64,000 bases of DNA from the NCBI RefSeq assembly GCF_002251085.2, contig NZ_NOJZ02000006.1:1-64000 (forward strand), in the 5' to 3' direction. Below are positions 8,363-17,937 of this stretch, in pieces. The notes beneath the pieces are model-generated. The model was not told where the DNA came from. It saw only the letters and a list, made by a program, of their open reading frames with translations, and searched no databases. A program made the translations under genes and the position numbers. Every line of letters starts with the position of its first letter. Position 1 is the first letter of the stretch. The DNA comes from Romboutsia maritimum. Its GTDB lineage: Bacteria > Bacillota > Clostridia > Peptostreptococcales > Peptostreptococcaceae.

Positions 8363-8425
8363 ATTAACACCTTCTTAAATATATACATAAAATAAAATTT
8401 ATATATATAATTGTACCACATTTTT

Positions 8426-8677
8426 TTATTCTTTATCTTCATAAAAAGTTTCATCTATTTTATTTCTTGCCATTCTAACCAACTCCGAAAGTTTATAACC
8501 TCTTAATTTACATCCACATTTTGGACAATATTCTAACTTTTTAGATACCACTGCTCTACAGTTTTGCTCTGGACATCTAATTTTCATATTATTTTCAGAA
8601 ACCTTCAGTCCACATCTTGGACATATTGTACCTGGTCTAGATGAAACTTCCTTACCGCATCTTGGGCATTTTAACAT
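8426..8677 (-). CDS. Double zinc-ribbon small protein
   Basis: 83 aa with eight cysteines in two treble sets: Cys4/7/19/22 (CPRC...CPRC) and Cys35/40/51/54 (CPEQNC...CPKC), followed by a short basic helix (LSELVRMARNKIDETFYED). The SD GGGGGAGAT precedes the ATG at 8677. Such zinc ribbons usually bind nucleic acid or protein. No enzymatic domain is present. It lies 63 bases upstream of the ABC ATPase on the same strand, so the two may be co-transcribed. Confidence 0.75.
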   Translation of the reverse strand: MLKCPRCGKEVSSRPGTICPRCGLKVSENNMKIRCPEQNCRAVVSKKLEYCPKCGCKLRGYKLSELVRMARNKIDETFYEDKE

Positions 8678-8709
8678 AACTATCTCCCCCCAAACATTTT
8701 TTAATCAAA

Positions 8710-8782
8710 AAATACTCCTTTATTAATCTATGCATTTGAAATCAAATTCGTTTCAAGTACATTAGATAATAAAGGAGTTTTT
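8710..8782 (-). terminator. Terminator after ppdK
   Basis: Long inverted repeat (8710-8730 with 8763-8782, core ACTCCTTTATTA) enclosing a smaller TTGAAA/TTTCAA hairpin and followed on the minus strand by a T run. It starts about 27 bases after the ppdK stop. Confidence 0.75.
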
Positions 8783-8808
8783 CTTTTAAAATCTAAATTG
8801 TCTAAAAG

Positions 8809-11433
8809 TTATCTAGGATTTTTTATTGAAGCTTGTGCTGCCGCAAGTCTTGCAATTGGTACTCTAAATGGTGAACAAGATACATAATTTAAACCAGCAT
8901 TATAGCAGAATTCTACTGAAGATGGTTCTCCTCCATGTTCTCCACATATACCTAATTTTATTTGTGGCTTAGCAGATTTACCTAACTTAACACCCATTTC
9001 AACTAATTTACCTACACCATTTTGATCTAGTACTTGGAATGGATCTTTTTCTAATATTTCTTTATTTACATATTCACCTAAGAATTTACCAGCATCATCT
9101 CTTGAATATCCAAATGTCATTTGAGTTAAGTCGTTAGTTCCGAAACTAAAGAAATCTGCAACTTCAGCTATTTCATCAGCTGTTAAACAAGCTCTTGGTA
9201 TTTCTATCATTGTTCCTATTGTATAATCTACAGTTACGCCTTCTTCTTTTATTACAGCGTCTACAGTTTCTTTTATTAAATCTCTTATAATCTTAAATTC
9301 TTTAACTTCTCCTACTAAAGGTATCATTATTTCTGGAATTACTTTTATACCTTGTTTTGTAGCTTCTATAGCTCCTTGCATTATTGCTTTTGCTTGCATT
9401 TGACTTATTTCTGGGTATGTCACACCTAATCTACATCCTCTATGTCCAAGCATAGGATTGAATTCATCTAAGTCAACTATTCTTTTCTTAATTTCACTTA
9501 TTTCTATTCCCATAGTTTTAGCAAGTTCAGCTATAGTTTCATCATCATGAGGTAAGAATTCATGTAATGGTGGATCTAATAATCTTATATTAACTGGTTT
9601 TGAATCCATAACTTTAAATATTTCTATAAAATCTTCTCTTTGCATTGGTAGTAATTTATCTAATGCAATTAATCTTTGATCTAGTGTTTTAGATAATATC
9701 ATTTCTCTAACAGCAGGTATTCTATCTTCTTCAAAGAACATATGCTCTGTTCTACATAATCCTATACCTTCTGCTCCAAATTTTATAGCCATACGAGAAT
9801 CTCTTGGGTTATCTGCGTTTGTTCTAACCATCATAGTTCTATATTTGTCTACCCAAGTCATTAATTTATCAAAGTTTCCTGTTAAAGCTACTTCTGTTTT
9901 TTGAACTGATCCTACATATATACATCCTGTAGAACCATCTAAAGAAATATATTCGCCTTCTTTTATAACAATATCTTCAGTTCTCATTTCTTTGTTAAAT
10001 TCATCAACTTTTATTTCTCCACATCCTGCTACACAACATTTACCCATACCTCTTGCAACAACTGCTGCATGAGATGTCATACCACCTCTAGCTGTAAGTA
10101 TACCTTGAGCACGAATCATACCTTCTATATCTTCTGGTGATGTTTCTAATCTAACTAATATAGCTTCTTCGCCTCTTTCAGCTGCCTCAACAACATCTTC
10201 TGCGTTAAAGTATACTTTACCACTACTTGCTCCTGGTGATGCTGGTAAACCTTTAGATATAATTTTTGCTTCTTTTAAAGCTTTATCTTCAAAGTTTGGA
10301 TGTAAAAGTTGATCTAATTGATTTGGTTCTATTCTCATTATAGCTTCTTTTTCATCAATTATTCCAGCTTCAACTAAGTCTACAACTACGTTTATAGCCG
10401 CTTTAGTTGTTCTTTTTCCATTTCTAGTTTGTAGTATATATAATTTTTCTTTTTCTATAGTAAACTCTATATCTTGCATATCTTTATAATGATTTTCAAG
10501 TATAGAAGTTATTTTCACAAATTCATCGTATGCACTTGGCATTACATCTTTAAGTGTTGATATGTTTTGAGGTGTTCTTATACCTGCAACAACATCTTCA
10601 CCTTGAGCATTCATTAAGAATTCTCCAAATAATTTATTTTCTCCTGTAGATGGATTTCTAGTAAAGGCTACTCCTGTACCACTAGTTTCTCCCATATTAC
10701 CGAATACCATTGACTGTATATTTACAGCTGTTCCTAATTTATGTGATATATCATTTAATTTACGATATACTATTGCACGAGGGTTATTCCAAGATTTAAA
10801 TACAGCCTTTATAGCAAGCATTAACTGCTCTTTTGGCTCTTCTGGGAACTCTTCTCTTACTTCTTTTTTGTATATTTCTTTATATCTTCTCACAACTTCT
10901 TTTAAGTCTTCAGTTGTAAGATCTGTATCTATTTTATATCCTTTTGCTTCTTTTATGTCATCTAATACATTTTCAAATTTATACTTAGGCACGTCCATAG
11001 CTACATCAGAAAACATTTGTATAAATCTTCTATAACTATCATATGCAAATCTTTCATTTTGAGTAGCCTTTGCTAATGCTTGCACACTTATATCATTAAG
11101 TCCTAAATTAAGTATTGTATCCATCATTCCAGGCATTGAGAATACCGCACCAGAACGAACTGATATTAATAATGGATTTTTGCTACACCCTAAATTTTTG
11201 TCTAATTGTTTTTCTAGTCTTTCTAAATGTTCTTCTATTTCATTTACTATTTCATCGCTTATAACTTCATTTTTATCATAATAATCATTACAAGCTTCTG
11301 TTGTAATAGTAAATCCTGGAGGCACTGGTAAACCTATTTTTGTCATCTCTGCTAAGTTAGCTCCTTTACCTCCAAGTAAAGATTTCATTTCTTTTGAACC
11401 TTCATTAAAACTATAAACATATTTAGCTTCCAT
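8809..11433 (-). CDS. ppdK: Pyruvate, phosphate dikinase
   Basis: 874 aa, full length for the family. It interconverts pyruvate + ATP + Pi with PEP + AMP + PPi in the cytoplasm. Seen in order: the N-terminal ATP-grasp nucleotide domain (LLGGKGANLAEM at about 20-31), the central phosphohistidine domain with GGMTSHAAVVARG carrying the catalytic His and the adjacent regulatory Thr, and the C-terminal PEP/pyruvate TIM barrel with GHRGCRLGVTYPEI and GICGEHGGEPSS. The SD GGGGG precedes the ATG. It is the last gene after ccpN-ppsR. PpsR is expected to switch it by phosphorylating the Thr beside the catalytic His. Confidence 0.97.
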   Translation of the reverse strand: MEAKYVYSFNEGSKEMKSLLGGKGANLAEMTKIGLPVPPGFTITTEACNDYYDKNEVISDEIVNEIEEHLERLEKQLDKNLGCSKNPLLISVRSGAVFSMPGMMDTILNLGLNDISVQALAKATQNERFAYDSYRRFIQMFSDVAMDVPKYKFENVLDDIKEAKGYKIDTDLTTEDLKEVVRRYKEIYKKEVREEFPEEPKEQLMLAIKAVFKSWNNPRAIVYRKLNDISHKLGTAVNIQSMVFGNMGETSGTGVAFTRNPSTGENKLFGEFLMNAQGEDVVAGIRTPQNISTLKDVMPSAYDEFVKITSILENHYKDMQDIEFTIEKEKLYILQTRNGKRTTKAAINVVVDLVEAGIIDEKEAIMRIEPNQLDQLLHPNFEDKALKEAKIISKGLPASPGASSGKVYFNAEDVVEAAERGEEAILVRLETSPEDIEGMIRAQGILTARGGMTSHAAVVARGMGKCCVAGCGEIKVDEFNKEMRTEDIVIKEGEYISLDGSTGCIYVGSVQKTEVALTGNFDKLMTWVDKYRTMMVRTNADNPRDSRMAIKFGAEGIGLCRTEHMFFEEDRIPAVREMILSKTLDQRLIALDKLLPMQREDFIEIFKVMDSKPVNIRLLDPPLHEFLPHDDETIAELAKTMGIEISEIKKRIVDLDEFNPMLGHRGCRLGVTYPEISQMQAKAIMQGAIEATKQGIKVIPEIMIPLVGEVKEFKIIRDLIKETVDAVIKEEGVTVDYTIGTMIEIPRACLTADEIAEVADFFSFGTNDLTQMTFGYSRDDAGKFLGEYVNKEILEKDPFQVLDQNGVGKLVEMGVKLGKSAKPQIKLGICGEHGGEPSSVEFCYNAGLNYVSCSPFRVPIARLAAAQASIKNPR

Positions 11434-11495
11434 TACTTAAACCCCCGTTAATTTTATTTTGGTTTTTGTTTATATGTTAATATATTTTATATATA

Positions 11496-12332
11496 TTATT
11501 TTTCACTATCTTTATATATTTTAATCCCATTTTCTTTTATTATATCTAAAATAATACCTGCTGTTTCTTCTATTGCTTTACTAGAGACATCTATAACTGG
11601 ACAACCAATTTTTTTCATAACACTTTCTGAATAATCTAATTCTTGAAGTATTCTCTCTAAGTTTGCATAACTTGCATTACTTGATAAACCTAAAGCTTTA
11701 AGTCTCTCTTGTCTTATTGTATTTAGCTTCTCAGGAGTATTTGTAAGCCCTATAACTCTTTTTGAATTTATTTCAAATACTTCTTTTGGTATTGGAATTT
11801 CTGGAACAAGAGGTACATTTGCAACCTTTATATTTTTATTTGCTAAGTACATACTTAATGGAGTTTTAGAAGTTCTAGATATTCCAACTAAGATTATATC
11901 TGCTTTAAGTATTCCTCTAGGATCCTTGCCATCATCATACTTAACTGCAAATTCTATAGCTTCCACTCTTTTAAAGTATGTATCATCTAATTTTCTTATG
12001 ATTCCTGGTTCTCTTTTTGGTTTTAATTTTGTCTTACTAGCAATTTCATTTAAAAGTGGACTCATTAAGTCTACTTTACTTAAATTTTCTTTTTCACAGT
12101 ATTCTCTTGTGAAACTAGATAAATCTTCATCAACTAAAGTGTATACTATTATAGCTTGTTCATTTTTACCACTATTTAGTATATCTAATAAAAATTTCAC
12201 ATCTGTTACATAAGGGAATCTTCTTATTTCATAATCTTGCGTTATTCTAAATTGAGATATAGCTGCTTTTGTAACTTGTTGAGCTGTTTCTCCTACAGAG
12301 TCTGATATCACATATATAATTAAGTTCTCCAT
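11496..12332 (-). CDS. ppsR: PPDK regulatory protein (bifunctional kinase/phosphorylase)
   Basis: 278 aa DUF299/YqfL-family protein. The hallmarks are the N-terminus IIYVISDSVGETAQQVTKAA and the P-loop-like GISRTSKTP (150-158) that binds ADP or phosphate. The family inactivates PPDK by ADP-dependent Thr phosphorylation and reactivates it by Pi-dependent removal. Here it lies directly upstream of ppdK, which supports PPDK rather than PEP synthase as its target. ATG with TAAGGAGG. It begins 12 bases after the ccpN stop. Confidence 0.93.
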   Translation of the reverse strand: MENLIIYVISDSVGETAQQVTKAAISQFRITQDYEIRRFPYVTDVKFLLDILNSGKNEQAIIVYTLVDEDLSSFTREYCEKENLSKVDLMSPLLNEIASKTKLKPKREPGIIRKLDDTYFKRVEAIEFAVKYDDGKDPRGILKADIILVGISRTSKTPLSMYLANKNIKVANVPLVPEIPIPKEVFEINSKRVIGLTNTPEKLNTIRQERLKALGLSSNASYANLERILQELDYSESVMKKIGCPVIDVSSKAIEETAGIILDIIKENGIKIYKDSEK

Positions 12333-12344
12333 ATATATTCCTCC

Positions 12345-12983
12345 TTAATTGTCTACAATTTCTAAAAATAATTTTGTTATATTAGTTTTAGAAATCCTTC
12401 CTATAACCTTCATTAGATTTTTGTCTTTTTCATCATATTCGACTACTGGTATGGAATCAACTTCATGCTCTATTATTTTCTTAGTAGCTAATAAAATACT
12501 GTCTTCTTTATGAGTCACAACTACATTTGGTGTTCTAGTCATTATCATCCCTATAGGAATTTTATTTATATCTGCTCCTCCTATAGTTGCTTTTAATAAA
12601 TCTTTTCTAGAAACTATACCACATAAGTTTTCATTTTCATCTATGATAAATATACTTCCTACATCTGATAAAAACATAGTAACTATAACATCATATATAT
12701 TTATATCCTTAGTTACCACTACTGGTAAACTCATTATTTCTTCGACTGTTTTTTCTTCTATTTTATTGCCTACTAAATTAATTTCGCTGATTCCCGAGTA
12801 AAAATATCCAACTTTAGGTCTTGCATCTAAAATACCTGTCATAGTTAATATAGCTAAATCTGATCTTAGTGTAGCACGAGTTACATTTAAGTTAGCGGCA
12901 ATACTTTCACTTGTTATTGGCTCATTTTCTTTTACTATATCAATTATTTTTAATTGTCTTTGGTTAAGTTGAATAATAATCAC
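12345..12983 (-). CDS. ccpN: CcpN-like repressor (HTH + two CBS domains)
   Basis: 212 aa. Residues 1-60 are a winged HTH (LNQRQLKIIDIVKENEPITS, ANLNVTRATLRSDLAILTM). Residues about 80-205 are a CBS pair (GSIFIIDENENLCGIVSRKDL; DSIPVVEYDE). It matches B. subtilis CcpN (YqzB), which represses gluconeogenic genes, and sits in the same place next to the PpsR homologue. Start: no ATG exists. GTG 12983 lines up with the CcpN N-terminus but overlaps a near-perfect SD (GAAGGTGAT). The following ATT codons (12980, 12977, 12974) have normal SD spacing. Likely targets include ppsR-ppdK. Confidence 0.88.
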   Translation of the reverse strand: MIIIQLNQRQLKIIDIVKENEPITSESIAANLNVTRATLRSDLAILTMTGILDARPKVGYFYSGISEINLVGNKIEEKTVEEIMSLPVVVTKDINIYDVIVTMFLSDVGSIFIIDENENLCGIVSRKDLLKATIGGADINKIPIGMIMTRTPNVVVTHKEDSILLATKKIIEHEVDSIPVVEYDEKDKNLMKVIGRISKTNITKLFLEIVDN

Positions 12984-13260
12984 CTTCTTTCATTGTGCTA
13001 TACTTTTTCTTTCTTTATTCTTTATATAGTATATTATATATGCTTATGTGATATTCTGTAAATACATTTTTCATATATTTATCAACATTTTTTCTAAATA
13101 GGTATACTTATAATATATTTAGTGTACATTAATGGGGGTTAAATCATAATTTATTGTAGCTAATTTATTTATTTGTATATCTTATTATAATACATATTTA
13201 TGTATATTAGACTATTTTTAGTTATTTTTTTACCTTTATTGTATTTGTATGTATAATATT
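12984..13260 (-). promoter_or_regulatory. Intergenic region with putative ccpN promoter
   Basis: About 280 bases between the glyS terminator and ccpN. TTTACA (13062-13057) and TATAAT (13038-13033) with an 18-base spacer form the best minus-strand promoter, giving a leader of roughly 45 bases. The distal part (13063-13260) is AT-rich and I see nothing else in it: no T-box, no small ORF with an SD. Confidence 0.45.
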
Positions 13261-13297
13261 AAAAAGCGAGGTATAATATGATTATTCCTCGCTTTTT
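13261..13297 (-). terminator. Terminator after glyS
   Basis: Perfect 11-bp stem AAAAAGCGAGG/CCTCGCTTTTT (13261-13271 with 13287-13297), 16 bases after the glyS stop. It separates glyQS from ccpN. Confidence 0.9.
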
Positions 13298-13312
13298 ATT
13301 CTATTATTTATT

Positions 13313-15379
13313 TTATTTATATACAATTTTAGATAAATCACAGATTTTTAACATTGTATCATATATTTGTCTAAGTAATCCTAATCTATTATTTTTTATA
13401 GATTCATCTTTATCCATTACCATAACAGTATCAAACATATTATCTACTAAAGGTCTTAATGAAGCAAATGCATCTAGTGCATCACTATACATCTTATCTT
13501 TAAGTAATAACTCTACTTTTGATTGTATCTTTTTAAATTCATTATATAAATCAACTTCAGCTTTTTCTTTTAATAAAGTTTCATCAACTTTAATAGAATT
13601 AGATTTTTGAGCTAATGTAGATACTCTGTTAAATGCAGTTAGCATTTCTACTAATTCATCTTTTTGTAACCATTTATTAAGTTCCACAGCTCTAAGATGC
13701 ATATCACTTATATCATTTATATCAGAGCTTAATACAGCATCTATTACATCATATCTTATTCCTAATTCTCTGAATAAGTTCTTAATTCTTTCTCTAAAGA
13801 ATTCAATTATTTGAGATGTAACTTCTTCTTTATTAAATTCTAAATTAGAATAGTTATCTAATGCATGTCCAACTAATTCTTGTAAGTTAACTTCTAGTTT
13901 TTTATCCATTAATATACTTAATATACCTAATGCTTGACGTCTTAGGGCATATGGATCCTGAGATCCTGTTGGTTGAATTCCTATTGCAAAGAATCCTGCT
14001 ATAGAATCTAATTTATCAGATATAGATAATGCTATTCCTGGATTTGTTTGAGGAAGTATATCTCCTGCAAATCTTGGTAAGTAATGTTCAAATATAGCTT
14101 CACTTACAGCTTCATTTTCACCGCTTACTTTTGCATACTCTTTACCCATAATACCTTGTAACTCAGTAAATTCAAATACCATGCCAGTAACTAAATCAGC
14201 CTTAGCTAACTTAGCAGCTCTTTTAGTATCTTCTTTTTCATTAGATAACCCTAATGTATTAAGTATATCTTCGCTTAGTTTCTCTATTCTTAATGTCTTA
14301 TCAAATACTGTTCCTAATTTAGCTTGGAATACAACTGTCTTTAGTTTTTCTATGTACGTTTCTAAGCTTTTTTTAGTATCTTCTTTATAGAAGAATAAAG
14401 CATCTTCTAATCTAGCTACTAAAACTTTTTCATTTCCAGCTTTTACTTTATCTATTCTATAATCATTACCATTTCTAACTGCGATAAAATTAGGTAATAA
14501 TTTTCCATCTTTTGATACTGGGAAGTATCTTTGATGTTGTTGCATAGGAGTAGTTACAACTTCTTTTGGAAGTTTTGCATAATTTTCATCAAACTCACCA
14601 TAGAAAGCTGTTGGATATTCAACTAAATGAGTTACTTCTTCAAGTAAATCTTCATCAAATTCAACTTCTCCTCCTAATGAATTTGCAACTTCTATACATT
14701 GTTTTTTTATAATTGCTTTTCTCTTATCTTGGTCTAATATAACAAAGTTTTCTTCTAATTTATTTAAATAATCTTCTAATGAATTTACTTCAAATTCACT
14801 TTGTCCTAGGAATCTATGTCCTTTTGTTACATTAGAAGATTTTATGCCCTCTAAATCAAATTCTAATACTTGATTATTTAATAATGTTACTAGCCATCTT
14901 ATTGGTCTAGCAAATCTCATGTTTTTTCCTCCCCAACGCATAGCTTTAGGGAATGTAACTGATTTTACTGCTTCTGGTAATATTACTTTTAAAACTTCAC
15001 TAGTTTCTTTACCTTCTTGTCTTATTGTTCCGAATACATATTCATCTTTACCTACCTGCTTAAAGTATACATCACTTTCTTTAAGATTTTTACTTTTCAT
15101 AAATCCTAAAACTGGCTTAGTAAAGTTTCCATTTTCGTCAACTGCTATTTTCTTAGCAGGTCCTTTTACTTCTTCTTCTAAGTTACTTTGTGTTTCACTT
15201 ATTCCTTTAACTATAAAAGTTAATCTTCTTGGTGTTCCATAAGTTTCTATATTATCAAAAGATATTCTATTTTCATTAAATAATTTAGTTAAATTATTTT
15301 TTACCTGATCTAATGTACTGCTAACAAATCTTGATGGTAATTCTTCAACACCAACTTCAAATAAAAGGTAGTTATTCAT
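13313..15379 (-). CDS. glyS: Glycyl-tRNA synthetase beta subunit
   Basis: 688 aa, normal length. The N-terminus LLFEVGVEELPSRFVSSTLDQ and the internal KRAAKLAKADLVTGMVFEFTELQG segment (HD-like core) are diagnostic. The C-terminal anticodon-binding-like region has LRPLVDNMFDTVMVMDKDE. It forms the alpha2-beta2 enzyme with GlyQ and contributes tRNA recognition. Its ATG overlaps the glyQ TAA by one base (TAATG), indicating translational coupling. Confidence 0.97.
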   Translation of the reverse strand: MNNYLLFEVGVEELPSRFVSSTLDQVKNNLTKLFNENRISFDNIETYGTPRRLTFIVKGISETQSNLEEEVKGPAKKIAVDENGNFTKPVLGFMKSKNLKESDVYFKQVGKDEYVFGTIRQEGKETSEVLKVILPEAVKSVTFPKAMRWGGKNMRFARPIRWLVTLLNNQVLEFDLEGIKSSNVTKGHRFLGQSEFEVNSLEDYLNKLEENFVILDQDKRKAIIKKQCIEVANSLGGEVEFDEDLLEEVTHLVEYPTAFYGEFDENYAKLPKEVVTTPMQQHQRYFPVSKDGKLLPNFIAVRNGNDYRIDKVKAGNEKVLVARLEDALFFYKEDTKKSLETYIEKLKTVVFQAKLGTVFDKTLRIEKLSEDILNTLGLSNEKEDTKRAAKLAKADLVTGMVFEFTELQGIMGKEYAKVSGENEAVSEAIFEHYLPRFAGDILPQTNPGIALSISDKLDSIAGFFAIGIQPTGSQDPYALRRQALGILSILMDKKLEVNLQELVGHALDNYSNLEFNKEEVTSQIIEFFRERIKNLFRELGIRYDVIDAVLSSDINDISDMHLRAVELNKWLQKDELVEMLTAFNRVSTLAQKSNSIKVDETLLKEKAEVDLYNEFKKIQSKVELLLKDKMYSDALDAFASLRPLVDNMFDTVMVMDKDESIKNNRLGLLRQIYDTMLKICDLSKIVYK

Positions 15380-16257
15380 TATCTATCACCTTCCTTTAAA
15401 AGTGGGAATCCCATTTCTTCCCTTTGCTTTACAAAAGCTGCTGCAACATTTCTAGCCATATTTCTAACTCTTCCTATAAATGAAGCCCTTTGACTAACAC
15501 CTATAGCTCCTCTTGCATCTAGTGTATTAAATGTATGAGAACATTTTAATACATAATCATATGCTGGTACTACAAGACCTTTGTCCATAAGTTTTAAGCC
15601 TTCTTTTTCATATATATCAAATAAGTTGAATAACATTTCTGCATCACATTCTTCAAATGCATATGTAGAGTTTTCATATTCAGCTTTTTTGAAAACATCT
15701 CCATAAGTTATATTATCATTCCATTTTAAATCATAAACACTATCAACTTCTTGTATGTACATAGCTAATCTTTCTAGACCATATGTTATTTCACCTGTTT
15801 CAAGTTCACATTCTATACCTCCAACTTGTTGGAAATATGTAAACTGAGTTATTTCCATACCATCTAGCCATACTTCCCAACCAAGTCCCCAAGCTCCAAC
15901 TGTAGTTGATTCCCAGTTATCTTCAACAAATCTTATATCATGTTCACTTGGATCTATTCCTATCTCCTTTAAACTAGCTAAGTATAATTCTTGTATATTA
16001 TCTGGAGATGGCTTTAATATTACTTGGAATTGGTGATGTTGATATAGTCTATTTGGATTTTCACCATATCTCCCATCAGCTGGTCTTCTAGATGGTTCTA
16101 CATAACAAACCTTCCATGGTTCAGGACCTAAAGATCTTAAAAAAGTATTAGGATTCATAGTTCCAGCACCTTTTTCAACATCATAAGGTTGCATCATGAT
16201 ACATCCTTGCTTAGCCCAATAATTTTGCAATTTTAGTATCATATCTTGAAAATTCAT
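15379..16257 (-). CDS. glyQ: Glycyl-tRNA synthetase alpha subunit
   Basis: 292 aa class II synthetase catalytic subunit that forms glycyl-adenylate. It shows the family signature [20 protein letters not shown] followed by [15 protein letters not shown], with [16 protein letters not shown] further on. ATG at 16257 follows AGGAGG. It lies downstream of its own promoter (16405-16433) and a leader hairpin. No T-box antiterminator consensus (AGGGUGG...ACCGCG) was found in the leader. Confidence 0.97.
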   Translation of the reverse strand: MNFQDMILKLQNYWAKQGCIMMQPYDVEKGAGTMNPNTFLRSLGPEPWKVCYVEPSRRPADGRYGENPNRLYQHHQFQVILKPSPDNIQELYLASLKEIGIDPSEHDIRFVEDNWESTTVGAWGLGWEVWLDGMEITQFTYFQQVGGIECELETGEITYGLERLAMYIQEVDSVYDLKWNDNITYGDVFKKAEYENSTYAFEECDAEMLFNLFDIYEKEGLKLMDKGLVVPAYDYVLKCSHTFNTLDARGAIGVSQRASFIGRVRNMARNVAAAFVKQREEMGFPLLKEGDR

Positions 16258-16356
16258 AAGAATACCTCCTATATTTAAAATTCGCTTTGCTAATCGCTCT
16301 AACGCATCGAACTTACTTTATAATAGTTCTTGTTTAGTCGCTTTAATAATAATAAA

Positions 16357-16378
16357 GCCTTTCGTTTATACGAAAGGC
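16357..16378 (-). terminator. Hairpin in the glyQ leader (attenuator or upstream terminator)
   Basis: Perfect 8-bp stem GCCTTTCG/CGAAAGGC (16357-16364 with 16371-16378) followed on the minus strand by TTTATTATTATT. It could terminate the upstream recO-DUF4342 operon, but it lies downstream of a good promoter at 16405-16433, so glyQS transcripts would also cross it. Confidence 0.65.
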
Positions 16379-16404
16379 CTCTTAACAGTTCTTTTCTAAC
16401 TTTT

Positions 16405-16433
16405 AGAATATCAAATCCTACAAAATTTGTCAA
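16405..16433 (-). promoter_or_regulatory. Putative glyQS promoter
   Basis: Consensus TTGACA (16433-16428), a 17-base spacer and TATTCT (16410-16405) on the minus strand. Predicted start near 16398, about 140 bases upstream of the glyQ ATG. Confidence 0.6.
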
Positions 16434-16459
16434 CATAGATGATATTACATCTATTTATA

Positions 16460-17041
16460 TTATTTATTTTCCTTATCTTGTTCATCAAATTCTTTTATTA
16501 ATTCATCCGTTATATCTTTATCATCCTTCTTTTTATCTACAACTACATCTTTTACTTCTTTCGCTGTATTAGTTAGCATTTCTTTTAACATGTTCAATTT
16601 TTCTTCGTTTAGTTCACCTAAATCAACTATAGTACCATCATCTTCATTTTGAACTTTTATACGATATTTGCCTATAACAGCAGCTGAAAGCCCTACTAAT
16701 GTAACTAATGGTCCTAATGCTAACCCTATAACACCTACTGTTAATGGTATATTCATAACTATTTTATCATTTTTCTCAACTATAATTCTTATTACACTAC
16801 TCTTTTTAATAAGATCTTTTAATTGTTGTTTTACTTCTTCTCCATCTTTTGAAAATACATCTTCCATTGTTTTTTTAGCTTGCTTAACTTTACTAGTATT
16901 ATTCTTTTTTTCTAGAAGAATAATTGCTTCAACAACATCTCCATCACATTCTAAAAGCGCTTGTTTAGCTTCTGAGTAAGTAGCACTTGGTATTCTTTCA
17001 AATACAGCATCTACATCTTCAATAGTTATTTTATTAATCAC
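16460..17041 (-). CDS. UBA-like + DUF4342 protein
   Basis: 193 aa. Residues 1-45 form a UBA/TS-N-like three-helix segment ([34 protein letters not shown]). The middle (about 75-130) is DUF4342 with a glycine-rich hydrophobic stretch ([20 protein letters not shown]) that could lie in or on the membrane. The C-terminus is highly charged. The frame opens at TTG 17050, which abuts GGGAG. GTG 17041 has a 9-base SD spacing and is the better start; it overlaps the recO stop by 8 bases. Function is unknown. Its place in the recO-glyQ interval suggests a housekeeping role. Confidence 0.8.
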   Translation of the reverse strand: MINKITIEDVDAVFERIPSATYSEAKQALLECDGDVVEAIILLEKKNNTSKVKQAKKTMEDVFSKDGEEVKQQLKDLIKKSSVIRIIVEKNDKIVMNIPLTVGVIGLALGPLVTLVGLSAAVIGKYRIKVQNEDDGTIVDLGELNEEKLNMLKEMLTNTAKEVKDVVVDKKKDDKDITDELIKEFDEQDKENK

Positions 17042-17807
17042 CCTTATCAACTCCCTTATAATCTTGCATACTTTTTAATAAGTTTAATGATTTAAAATTA
17101 ATATTGTCAATATAAACTTTTAAATACCTTTTCAAAGTATTTTCAAGTTCATACAATATATACTTTGATACTTTTGCTTTACTACATTTTAGTATGTCAT
17201 TACTTAATATATATTCCATAAGCTTTATTGTTGTTAAGTCTATTTTAAAATTATGTTCAAAATGACTACTACACTTACTACATAATGTACCACCTTCATA
17301 TACATTAAAAACTGAATTATTTAAATTTTTACTTTGACAGCTAATACATTTTGTAACAATAGGTTTAAATCCTATGTAATCTAAAAACTTTAATTCAAAT
17401 GCTCTTGTTACAAATTTTTTGTCTATATTTTCTTGTGTATACAAATATAATGTTTGAGCAAGTAGTATAAATAATCTATTATTAGTTTGATTTTCTAACG
17501 TAGAGCCTTCTACTAATTTGGTGATGTAAGTAGCATATGAAAATGCTTCTAAATCATACGATAAATCATAAAAACTTTTTATTATGTCACTTTGAGTTAT
17601 TCTATACATTGATCCTTGTTTTTTTAAAGTGTAATCAGAATATGCAAAAAGCTGTGATGATGATAGTAAGGAGCTTTTGTTACTTTTAGCTCCTTTAGCT
17701 ATTACAGCTATTTTTCCAAGCTTTCTAGTAAACAAGGTTAATATCAAATCATTTTCTTTATATCTAATAGATTTAAGTACTATCCCCTGGGTGTTTAAGA
17801 TTATCAT
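17034..17807 (-). CDS. recO: DNA repair/recombination protein RecO
   Basis: 257 aa. N-terminal OB fold ([35 protein letters not shown]), a helical middle, and a zinc finger near 150-180 (CISCQ ... LCSKCS). It helps load RecA on SSB-coated DNA with RecR. ATG 17807 lies inside the yqzL frame, overlapping its 3' end by 35 bases, so the two are probably translated in sequence. Confidence 0.93.
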   Translation of the reverse strand: MIILNTQGIVLKSIRYKENDLILTLFTRKLGKIAVIAKGAKSNKSSLLSSSQLFAYSDYTLKKQGSMYRITQSDIIKSFYDLSYDLEAFSYATYITKLVEGSTLENQTNNRLFILLAQTLYLYTQENIDKKFVTRAFELKFLDYIGFKPIVTKCISCQSKNLNNSVFNVYEGGTLCSKCSSHFEHNFKIDLTTIKLMEYILSNDILKCSKAKVSKYILYELENTLKRYLKVYIDNINFKSLNLLKSMQDYKGVDKGD

Positions 17808-17928
17808 AGTTATTTTCTATCTCCCTCATATCTTCATTTTCTTCATGCAAGTTTTTACAGTCACGCAAATATAGAAAAGCTTCTATACTTCCCGTCTTTT
17901 TAAAAACTTCCCAACAAATATTGTTCAT
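17773..17928 (-). CDS. yqzL: YqzL-family small protein
   Basis: 51 aa, beginning [20 protein letters not shown]. It matches the YqzL pattern (W-x2-F-x2-TG-x-I/V-x-x-[YF]-L) and occupies the position yqzL has in Bacillus, directly upstream of recO. ATG 17928 follows GGGGG at 9 bases. The acidic C-terminus overlaps recO. Function is unknown in the family. The SD lies in the 3' arm of a terminator-like hairpin (17938-17982). Confidence 0.8.
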   Translation of the reverse strand: MNNICWEVFKKTGSIEAFLYLRDCKNLHEENEDMREIENNYDNLKHPGDST

Positions 17929-17937
17929 TTTTAAAAA

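Noticed and set aside
16258-16433. Glycine T-box riboswitch in front of glyQS
   Set aside because: No AGGGUGG...ACCGCG antiterminator or specifier loop is visible, and the leader is shorter than a T-box.
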